Positions 1-5,124 of a stretch of 6,145 nt of DNA are shown here, piece after piece (within the stretch, counting starts at the first letter, position 1; every line of letters starts with the position of its first letter). The notes below the pieces were generated by a model that was given only the letters and a program-made list of their open reading frames with translations, made no database searches and was not told the origin of the DNA. The stretch covers positions 1-6,145 of the forward strand of contig JAIVGV010000106.1 in the NCBI GenBank assembly GCA_020201365.1, read 5' to 3'. The position numbers were made by a program, and so were the translations under genes. This stretch comes from Acidobacteriota bacterium. GTDB taxonomy: Bacteria > Acidobacteriota > Blastocatellia > Pyrinomonadales > Pyrinomonadaceae.

Positions 1-9
1 CCCCTGCTT

Positions 10-543
10 TCACTCCGTGTATTTGACCGTCTCGCGTCCCTGCTCCAGCATCTGGCGGTTCCAGACGAAGCCCGCGCGGGAGTAGGTGGCGAGTTCGAAA
101 TCTTGCGTCAGTTCCAGACACGCCGTGGGGCAAGCCTCCTGGCACAGCGCGCAGAACATGCAGCGCGAGGTGTCGAAGATGAACTCGTCCAAGACCTTCT
201 TCTTACGCGGCTTGCCGGCGACGGTGATCTCGATGTCCATCGGGATCACGTCAATGCAGTCTTCGGGGCAAGCGAGCGCGCAGAGGTTGCAGGCGATGCA
301 GAGCGTCTCGTAGGTCTCCGGGTCCATGTTCAGGCGCGGCGCGCCGTGGAAGCGCGGCGCGACCTCCGGCCTGACCTTCGGGTACTGCTCCGTGTAGATG
401 CCGTAGCCGGAGACGGAGTTTTTGTCCGTCAGCGCGCCGATGTTGAACTTGAGCGTCGCCTTCAAGCCCGCGATCAGGTCGGCGAAGAAGAAGCGCTTGA
501 GCTTCTCTAGGAATGTCGGCTGCGGGACTGACACTGCTGGCAT
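10..543 (-). CDS. nuoI: NADH-quinone oxidoreductase subunit I (NuoI), 8Fe ferredoxin-like subunit
   Basis: This is the complex I subunit that carries clusters N6a and N6b and passes electrons along the peripheral arm towards the quinone site. The 177-residue product has two CxxCxxCxxxCP motifs: C82, C85, C88 and C92, then C128, C131, C134 and C138. This is the family hallmark of two 4Fe-4S clusters. The N-terminal part (residues about 12-35, FLEKLKRFFFADLIAGLKAT) fits the amphipathic segment that anchors NuoI against the membrane arm. Two extra cysteines, C96 and C142, follow each motif at the same offset. The ATG start at 541-543 is preceded by GGGAG with a 5-base spacer, which settles the start. 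The gene is 86 bases downstream of nuoH, and that spacer carries heptamer repeats. The stop TGA is at 10-12, so the next gene lies outside the window. The identity is secure. Confidence 0.97.
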   Translation of the reverse strand: MPAVSVPQPTFLEKLKRFFFADLIAGLKATLKFNIGALTDKNSVSGYGIYTEQYPKVRPEVAPRFHGAPRLNMDPETYETLCIACNLCALACPEDCIDVIPMDIEITVAGKPRKKKVLDEFIFDTSRCMFCALCQEACPTACLELTQDFELATYSRAGFVWNRQMLEQGRETVKYTE

Positions 544-548
544 AAGAA

Positions 549-553
549 CTCCC
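549..553 (-). promoter_or_regulatory. Shine-Dalgarno site of nuoI
   Basis: GGGAG on the minus strand lies 5 bases before the nuoI ATG. It is the clearest ribosome binding site in the window and supports the chosen start. Confidence 0.6.
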
Positions 554-560
554 GAAACGG

Positions 561-630
561 TGAACTGGGAACGATGAACGATGAACTGTTTTTACTTCCG
601 CGTCCGTCGTTCATACTTCTGCGTTGACTT
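561..630. repeat. Degenerate 7-bp tandem repeats between nuoH and nuoI
   Basis: On the plus strand, four contiguous heptamers run from 561 to 588: TGAACTG at 561, GGAACGA at 568, TGAACGA at 575 and TGAACTG at 582. A second set follows in the opposite sense with TTC-type units: TTCCGCG at 596, TCCGTCG at 603, TTCATAC at 610 and TTCTGCG at 617. The second set reaches the nuoH stop codon. The two sets face each other, so ATGAACGA (574-581) pairs perfectly with TCGTTCAT (607-614) across a 25-base loop. No U-run follows in either direction, so I do not call a terminator. The 10-mer GAACGATGAA occurs twice here (569-578 and 576-585) and twice, inverted, in the spacer after nuoC. Confidence 0.7.
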
Positions 631-1958
631 CACTCGCTCGCCGCCGCGGGCGCGACCGCGGGCGCGCCCTTCGGAGGGCTGACGAGTCTGATCTGGCGGC
701 GCTGCTTCTTCAGGTTGAAGTCGCGCGTGCGCCAGTTGATCGCGGAGAGCACCGCGAGCGCGAGGAAGACGCTCAGGATGCCGAAGGCGATCATGATCCA
801 CGTCCCGGCGGGCGTGAGATCAACGCCGCCGCGCATCGAGTACATGGTGCGCAGCCCGTGCCAGCCGTCGAGCGCCTGCACGACGAAGACGGCGATTGCC
901 GTGAGCGTGATGTTCAGGAGCGACGCCGGGATCATCCACTTCCAGCCCAAGTCCATCAACTGGTCGTAGCGGTAGCGCGGGAACGTCCAGCGGAACCAGA
1001 AGTAGAGGTAGAGCAGCACCGCCATCTTCGCGAGGAAGATAAGCAGGCAGACGAAGACGTAGAGGCCGTGGTATCCGGCGGTGTCGATCCGGTTGACGAA
1101 CGGGAGGTACCAGCCGCCCAAGTACACGGCGGTCGCCACCGCCGAGACGACGACCATCGCCGCGTACTCCGCCATGAAGAAGAGCGACCAGCGCATCCCC
1201 GAATACTCCGTGTGGAACCCGGCGACGAGTTCCGACTCCGCTTCCGGCAGATCGAACGGCGCGCGGTTGTTCTCCGCGATGCCGCTGATGAGGAAGATGA
1301 CGAGACCGAGCGGCTGGTAGAAGACGTACCAGACGGAGTCGTGCCCCTGCGCGAGCACGATCCCCGAGAGCGAGAGCGTGCGCGCGAACATCAAAGCGCC
1401 GATGAGCGCGAGCCCCATCGAGACTTCGTAGGAGACCATCTGCGCCGACGAACGAAGCCCGCCCAAGAGCGCGTACTTCGAGTTCGACGACCAGCCCGCC
1501 AAGATCAAGGCGAGCACGCCGACGGATGAGACGGCGAGGACGAGGAGCAGCCCGATGTTGACGTCCGTGATCACGCCCCAGTCGGGTCCGAACGGGATGA
1601 CGGCGAAGACGATGAAGGCTGCGGCGACCGAGATGAACGGCGCGAAGAAGAAGATGTAGGTGTCCGCCTTGTCGGGTCGGATGTCCTCTTTCGTCAAAAG
1701 CTTCAGCGCGTCGGCGATGGGTTGCAGAAGTCCCCACGGCCCGACGCGCATCGGGCCGAGCCGCGCCTGCATGAACGCCGAAATCTTCCGCTCCAGGTAG
1801 GTCGCGTAAGCCGCCCAGACGGCGATCCCTGTGACGACCGCGCCGATCTGTATGAACGGGAAGACGACGTAGTTGATCGCGTGCTGGCTCAGGCCGAGGT
1901 CGTCTGAGAGCAGTTGGCTCAACCACTCCGGCGGCGCAAGTAGAGCGAAGGGGCTCAT
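630..1958 (-). CDS. nuoH: NADH-quinone oxidoreductase subunit H (NuoH/ND1), C-terminally extended
   Basis: NuoH is the membrane subunit that joins the proton-pumping arm to the peripheral arm and helps build the quinone cavity. The 442-residue product shows the family landmarks in order: ERKISAFMQARLGP at about 56-69, LQPIADALKLLTKED at about 78-92, GWSSNSKYALLGGLRSSAQM at about 155-174 and AENNRAPFDLPEAESELVAGF at about 228-248. The acidic loop 238-251 (EAESELVAGFHTEY) and RWTFPRYRYDQLM at 323-335 follow. I count nine hydrophobic spans, near 31-52, 101-122, 134-156, 181-203, 211-228, 258-283, 298-323, 341-361 and 385-407. The family core has eight, for example in the 325-residue E. coli protein. 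The ninth span and a basic then Ala/Pro-rich tail (about 410-442) are additions. The ATG at 1956-1958 lies 20 bases after the stop of the propeller gene. No strong Shine-Dalgarno is visible, so translation may depend partly on the upstream gene. Confidence 0.97.
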   Translation of the reverse strand: MSPFALLAPPEWLSQLLSDDLGLSQHAINYVVFPFIQIGAVVTGIAVWAAYATYLERKISAFMQARLGPMRVGPWGLLQPIADALKLLTKEDIRPDKADTYIFFFAPFISVAAAFIVFAVIPFGPDWGVITDVNIGLLLVLAVSSVGVLALILAGWSSNSKYALLGGLRSSAQMVSYEVSMGLALIGALMFARTLSLSGIVLAQGHDSVWYVFYQPLGLVIFLISGIAENNRAPFDLPEAESELVAGFHTEYSGMRWSLFFMAEYAAMVVVSAVATAVYLGGWYLPFVNRIDTAGYHGLYVFVCLLIFLAKMAVLLYLYFWFRWTFPRYRYDQLMDLGWKWMIPASLLNITLTAIAVFVVQALDGWHGLRTMYSMRGGVDLTPAGTWIMIAFGILSVFLALAVLSAINWRTRDFNLKKQRRQIRLVSPPKGAPAVAPAAASE

Positions 1959-1978
1959 AAGTTTCGCGAGCGTCCTGG

Positions 1979-3226
1979 TCAGCGCGCGGCGGTCGCACGC
2001 TGTACGGGCAGGCGCTTGAGATCGATTATTTCCAGCTCGCTGGAGATGTAGTTGGCGACGTAGAGCGTCCGCCCGTCGGGCGAGCGCCCGAACTCGCGCG
2101 GGAAGACGCCCGCGGGGACGCTCCCCAGAATCGCCGCCGCGCCGTCGCCGACGCGCGCCGCGTCAATCACGGTCAAGGTCTGCCGCGCCGTCTGGTCGCG
2201 CGCGAAGCGGTTCGAGTTGGTGACAACGACTTGCCGCCCGTCGTTCACGATGGCGGCGCCGACGGGCGCGCTGCCGACGGGCACGTTTCCGACGCGCGCG
2301 TCCGACGCGCCCGCGCGCAGCTTCGCCGTGTCGAACGCGAGCAGCGCGTTGTTGTTACGCGCCGTCACGTAAACGCGCGAGCCGTCCGGCGCGATCACCA
2401 TCCGCACGGGGCTGCAACCGGCGGGCACGCGCGAGACGACGGAGTTCGCCGGATCGGTCTGCGCCTTCTGAACGTCAACGACGATGATCGCGCCCTGCGG
2501 GTAGCGCGGCTTCGCGGTCGCCGGGTCTTGCCCTTCGGGCTTGCACTCGACCGCCCAGCCGAAGCTCTCCGCCGCGATCTCGCTCGTCGTGTAGAGCCAC
2601 CGACCGTCGGGCGAGAAGGTGAGCGCGATGGGCGCTTCGCCGACGGGAATCTTGCCGACGATTGCCGTCTGCTTGAACCCCTCGGCGCGCGCCAGCTCGA
2701 GGTTGATGACGGTGACGGTCGCCACGTTCTCGTCGCTCACGAAGAGGAACTTGTCGTCAGACGTAGTGTTGACATAGACGCTTCCCGCGAAGTCCGCGTC
2801 CTTGATGTAGCCGAGGATCGCGTCGCCGCGCCCTGAGATCAACTGCGCGGCGTCCAAGAAGACGACGTACTCGTCGTCGGCGGCGACGAGCAGCTTCCCG
2901 TCGTGCGTGAGCGTCATCCCCGTGGGACCGGTCTCAACCTGCACGACGCGCTTCAGAGTGATCCGCCCGCCCTCGCGGCTGAGCACGGCGACGCCGTTCG
3001 AGGATTTCGGGTTCGAGCTGCTGACAGAGACGAAGAGCCAGCAGCCGTCCGGCGTCGAGACCGTGCTGAACGGGTGACCCGGAAGCTGAACGTATGAGAC
3101 CGCGTCGCTCATCGGCGCGTTGCAGCGCGACGACTGCCCTTGCGCGCGCGCCGCCGCCGCCGCGAGGCACAGCACGACGAGAGCCGCGCCCGCGAGAACC
3201 GATCTCTTTGCAAGCCTCACGTCCAT
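1979..3226 (-). CDS. Secreted seven-bladed YVTN/YncE-type beta-propeller protein
   Basis: The product has 415 residues with a typical signal peptide: basic MDVRLAKRS, a hydrophobic run at about 10-26, and a likely signal peptidase I site after ARA (residue 28). No lipobox is present. Seven related repeats follow, each with a glycine or proline turn, then a DG pair and a beta strand. They start near residues 48 (LPGHPF, TPDGCWLFVS), 97 (VETGPTG, THDGKLLVAA), 144 (DADFAGSV, SDDKFLFVSD), 193 (IPVGEAPI, SPDGRWLYTT), 267 (VPAGCSPV, APDGSRVYVT), 315 (VPVGSAPV, NDGRQVVVTN) and 370 (VPAGVFPR, SPDGRTLYVAN). This is the YVTN-repeat pattern of periplasmic or surface propellers. No CxxCH haem motif is seen. 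Four cysteines (C35, C62, C228, C271) could form disulfides. I chose the ATG at 3224-3226 over an upstream TTG at 3254-3256 because it places the basic n-region first. The ligand or partner is unknown. The gene sits where nuoEFG usually lies and is only 20 bases from nuoH, so it is probably co-transcribed with complex I. Confidence 0.88.
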   Translation of the reverse strand: MDVRLAKRSVLAGAALVVLCLAAAAARAQGQSSRCNAPMSDAVSYVQLPGHPFSTVSTPDGCWLFVSVSSSNPKSSNGVAVLSREGGRITLKRVVQVETGPTGMTLTHDGKLLVAADDEYVVFLDAAQLISGRGDAILGYIKDADFAGSVYVNTTSDDKFLFVSDENVATVTVINLELARAEGFKQTAIVGKIPVGEAPIALTFSPDGRWLYTTSEIAAESFGWAVECKPEGQDPATAKPRYPQGAIIVVDVQKAQTDPANSVVSRVPAGCSPVRMVIAPDGSRVYVTARNNNALLAFDTAKLRAGASDARVGNVPVGSAPVGAAIVNDGRQVVVTNSNRFARDQTARQTLTVIDAARVGDGAAAILGSVPAGVFPREFGRSPDGRTLYVANYISSELEIIDLKRLPVQRATAAR

Positions 3227-3231
3227 GAAGA

Positions 3232-3302
3232 GCCAGCCGCTAAAAGCCGACGGCAAAAAAGCTAAGAGCTAAAAGCAAACGGCTAACCGCAAACAGCTAC
3301 CG
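3232..3302. repeat. Degenerate 7-bp tandem array between nuoD and the propeller gene
   Basis: On the plus strand a run of units begins with GC every 7 bases. The units include GCTAAAA at 3239, GCCGACG at 3246, GCAAAAA at 3253, then after a one-base slip GCTAAGA at 3261 and GCTAAAA at 3268. They continue with GCAAACG at 3275, GCTAACC at 3282, GCAAACA at 3289 and GCTACCG at 3296. GCCAGCC at 3232 may be a tenth, weaker unit. The last unit contains the nuoD stop codon (3297-3299). The array therefore fills almost the whole spacer and most of the propeller gene's untranslated leader. The sequence differs from the GAACGAT-type units in the other two spacers, but the period is the same. Confidence 0.75.
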
Positions 3303-4430
3303 ATCAATCTCACCGAGCACGATGTCGAGCGTGCCGATGATGGCGACCACGTCCGCGACGAGGTGTCCGATGCACATCTGCCGCAGCGCCTGCAAATTAA
3401 TCAGGCACGGCGGGCGCACGCGCACGCGCGCCGGGCGCGACGAGCCGTCCGCGACGAGGTAGCAGCCGATCTCGCCTTTGGGTCCCTCAATCGAGTGGTA
3501 GTAGTCGCCCGCGGGCGGCTTGATCACTTTGGGGACTTTGGCGTTGACCGCCCCGTCCGGCATCTGCTTCAACGCCTGCATGATGATGCGGCGCGACTGC
3601 CGCATCTCTTCGAGGCGGACGAGGTAACGGTCGTAGGTGTCGCCGTTTTCGCCCACGGGCACGTCGAAGTCGAGATCGGCGTAAGCCGCGTAGGGTCGGC
3701 TTTTGCGCACGTCGTAGGCGACGCCCGAACCTCGCAGCGCGGGACCCGACAAGCCTATGTCAATCGCGTCCGCCGCGGAGATGACGCCGATGCCGACCGT
3801 GCGACCGAGCCAGATGCGGTTCTCCGAGAGCAGCGCCTCGTACTCTTCCAAGCGCTTCGGGAAGTTGTTGACGAACTGCGTCACGTCCTGCGTGAAGCCC
3901 TCGTAAGCGTCGTTCGGCATCCCGCCGATGCGCCAGGCGTGGCAGGTCAGGCGCGCGCCGAACTGCCGCTCGAATATCTTCAGTATCTCCTCGCGCTCGC
4001 GCAGCGCCCAGAGCAGGACGGTGAACGAGCCGATGTCGAGTCCGTGCGTGGCGAGCCAGAGGAGGTGCGAGGCGATGCGGTTCAGCTCCGTCAGCACGGT
4101 GCGGATGTAGTGCGCGCGGGGCGGGACGACTAAGCCCATCATCTGCTCGACGGTCTCGACCCAGACGAGACCGTTCGAGACCGCCGCGATGTAGTCGAGC
4201 CTGTCCCAGTAGGGCGCGATCATCGGGTAGAGTCGGTTCTCCGCGATCTTCTCCATGCCGCGGTGGAGGTAGCCGATGTCGCAGTCGAGATCGATCACGG
4301 TCTCGCCGTCGAGCTTGAGGACGACGCGCAGGACGCCGTGCGTCGAAGGGTGCTGCGGACCCATGTTCAGCACCATCTCCGGGTTTTCGAGCAGCGTCTC
4401 GCGCGTGGTTGCGACTTCTACTTGATGCAT
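3297..4430 (-). CDS. nuoD: NADH-quinone oxidoreductase subunit D (NuoD, 49 kDa)
   Basis: NuoD is the peripheral-arm subunit that forms most of the quinone-binding pocket, and it descends from the large subunit of NiFe hydrogenases. The 377-residue product opens with LNMGPQHPSTHGVLR (about 21-35). DIGYLHRGMEKIAE at 51-64, YWDRLDY at about 74-80 and RIASHLLW at about 118-125 follow. LTCHAWRIGGMP comes at 161-172, GDYYHSIEGPKGEIGCYLV at about 308-326 and the C-terminal IIGTLDIVLGEIDR at 364-377, all typical of the family. H31 and Y80 align with His38 and Tyr87 of Thermus Nqo4, the residues proposed to contact the quinone headgroup. I chose the ATG at 4428-4430. An in-frame ATG at 4526 would add 32 unconserved residues overlapping the preceding gene. 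Only 2 bases separate this ATG from the upstream stop codon and no Shine-Dalgarno is visible, so translational coupling is likely. NuoC and NuoD are separate here, not fused as in some gammaproteobacteria. Confidence 0.97.
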   Translation of the reverse strand: MHQVEVATTRETLLENPEMVLNMGPQHPSTHGVLRVVLKLDGETVIDLDCDIGYLHRGMEKIAENRLYPMIAPYWDRLDYIAAVSNGLVWVETVEQMMGLVVPPRAHYIRTVLTELNRIASHLLWLATHGLDIGSFTVLLWALREREEILKIFERQFGARLTCHAWRIGGMPNDAYEGFTQDVTQFVNNFPKRLEEYEALLSENRIWLGRTVGIGVISAADAIDIGLSGPALRGSGVAYDVRKSRPYAAYADLDFDVPVGENGDTYDRYLVRLEEMRQSRRIIMQALKQMPDGAVNAKVPKVIKPPAGDYYHSIEGPKGEIGCYLVADGSSRPARVRVRPPCLINLQALRQMCIGHLVADVVAIIGTLDIVLGEIDR

Positions 4431-4432
4431 CG

Positions 4433-4729
4433 TTAGAAGAACAATCTCTCGACGAGAATTATGAAGAGACCAATCGCGCCGAAGGTGAACAGCAGACCGC
4501 TGAGAGAAGACGTCAGCGGGTTGCATGATGCCAGCCGCCGCAGCCCGCGCTCGCCCGGCGAAGCCTGACTCAAGCTAATCGCGCACGGCACAAGCAACGC
4601 CAAGAATACGAGCAGTCCGCGAGCGATTCCGAACCAATGCCCTGTTGATCCTTCGAGCAGTGCGACGCAGGCGACGCCGTTGGCGAAGGCGAGCAGCGCG
4701 ACGGCGATGCGTGATACGTAGCTTCTCAT
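4433..4729 (-). CDS. Small membrane protein, three predicted helices, unknown function
   Basis: I do not recognise this 98-residue product. It has a basic N-terminus (MRSYVSR) and three hydrophobic spans near residues 8-28, 31-54 and 74-97. The loop between the second and third spans is polar and basic (SQASPGERGLRRLASCN). The third span ends right at the C-terminus (VERLFF). No metal-binding, quinone or haem motif stands out. Its ATG overlaps the stop codon of the preceding gene in the four bases ATGA (4726-4729), and its TAA lies 2 bases before the nuoD ATG. This tight packing supports a real, translated gene whose output is tied to nuoD. An assembly or accessory role for complex I is possible from position alone. 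It does not look like NuoA, NuoJ or NuoK. Confidence 0.75.
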   Translation of the reverse strand: MRSYVSRIAVALLAFANGVACVALLEGSTGHWFGIARGLLVFLALLVPCAISLSQASPGERGLRRLASCNPLTSSLSGLLFTFGAIGLFIILVERLFF

Positions 4730-5001
4730 GCGCTCGACCCGCCCTCTTTCTGCGTCGCCGCCTCGCCTTTCTTGAACGCGCCTGCGACCGTATTGCCGTC
4801 GAGCACGAGTCCGATCTCGGAGACTTCGCCGCTACGCTTGCGGCGGAGCAGGTCGTAGAAGATTGACTGCGCGGCGCTGTCGCGGTTCCAGGCGTTGCGC
4901 GGCGTCATCGTCTCGCCGAGCGTGTAGCCCGCTGTCTCGGCGGCTTGCGTCGAGTCGAAGACTTTGGCGTCGTACTTCTTGGCGAGGTCTTGCGGGTGCA
5001 T
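4726..5001 (-). CDS. Small soluble protein of unknown function
   Basis: This 91-residue product matches no family I recognise. It is polar, with no signal peptide or membrane segment. The middle (about 33-58, TPRNAWNRDSAAQSIFYDLLRRKRS) looks helical and basic. It is followed by a strand-like patch (SEIGLVLDGNTVAGAF, about 61-76) and a Lys/Gly/Ser-rich tail. There are no cysteines, so it cannot carry an iron-sulfur cluster. The ATG at 4999-5001 has AAGGA on the minus strand 10 bases upstream. The stop TGA overlaps the start of the membrane protein gene (ATGA), which argues for coupled translation. It lies 119 bases after nuoC, across a repeat-rich spacer. Together with the next gene it forms a small insert between nuoC and nuoD. 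A cytoplasmic partner of the adjacent membrane protein is a reasonable guess, not more. Confidence 0.72.
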   Translation of the reverse strand: MHPQDLAKKYDAKVFDSTQAAETAGYTLGETMTPRNAWNRDSAAQSIFYDLLRRKRSGEVSEIGLVLDGNTVAGAFKKGEAATQKEGGSSA

Positions 5002-5011
5002 GGCTCGCTCG

Positions 5012-5016
5012 TCCTT
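5012..5016 (-). promoter_or_regulatory. Probable Shine-Dalgarno site of the 91-residue protein gene
   Basis: AAGGA on the minus strand lies 10 bases before the ATG at 4999-5001. The spacing is slightly long but workable. No alternative start in this frame has a better site. Confidence 0.4.
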
Positions 5017-5026
5017 AACCTAAAGC

Positions 5027-5124
5027 ACCGAACGCGACCGACGAACGACGAAGGAAAGATGGCGACGAAGAGAAGCGCGGCGGCTTCACTTCATCGTTCA
5101 CCGTTCCTACTTCATCGTTCTCAC
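5027..5124. repeat. Degenerate 7-bp tandem repeats downstream of nuoC
   Basis: On the plus strand CGACGAA occurs twice in tandem (5039-5045, 5046-5052) within a looser 7-base pattern from about 5027 to 5075. From 5090 a second set of TTC-type heptamers runs to the nuoC stop: TTCATCG at 5090, TTCACCG at 5097, TTCCTAC at 5104, TTCATCG at 5111 and TTCTCAC at 5118. The 12-mer ACTTCATCGTTC is present twice (5088-5099, 5109-5120), exactly 21 bases apart, which is three heptamers. GAACGACGAAG (5043-5053) pairs with CTTCATCGTTC (5110-5120) with one mismatch, so the two sets face each other as they do in the nuoH-nuoI spacer. I see no promoter or terminator in this spacer. Confidence 0.7.

Noticed and set aside
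574..614. Hairpin in the nuoH-nuoI spacer as a terminator or riboswitch
   Set aside because: The loop is long (25 bases), no U-run follows and nuoI lies directly downstream in the same operon; it is explained by facing repeat sets.
624..1529. Plus-strand open frame of 301 codons
   Set aside because: It lies fully antisense to nuoH and its translation is Arg/Glu/Asp/His-rich low-complexity sequence typical of a GC-rich shadow frame.
820..1998. Minus-strand open frame of 392 codons in another phase over nuoH
   Set aside because: The translation is Arg-rich with no recognisable domain, while the overlapping NuoH frame has full family conservation.
2231..2836. Plus-strand open frame of 201 codons opposite the propeller gene
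   Set aside because: It is a shadow of the propeller repeats, Arg/Asp-rich and without a plausible start context.
3227..3256. TTG start for the propeller gene, 10 codons earlier
   Set aside because: It would put SAFSGWLF before the basic n-region of the signal peptide, and this stretch lies in the heptamer array.
3246..3275. Possible terminator between nuoD and the propeller gene (run of six T on the minus strand)
   Set aside because: The adjacent stems are only 3-4 bp and arise from the heptamer units; too weak to call.
3363..4133. Plus-strand open frame of 256 codons opposite nuoD
   Set aside because: It is antisense to a conserved gene and rich in Arg, Ala, Val and His with no motif; a composition artefact.
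4431..4526. Longer nuoD starting at the ATG at 4526
   Set aside because: The extra 32 residues are not NuoD-like and would overlap the upstream small gene; the ATG at 4430 follows that gene's stop by 2 bases.
5002..5120. Internal promoter in the 119-base spacer after nuoC
   Set aside because: I see no paired -35/-10 elements on the minus strand; the spacer is explained by heptamer repeats.
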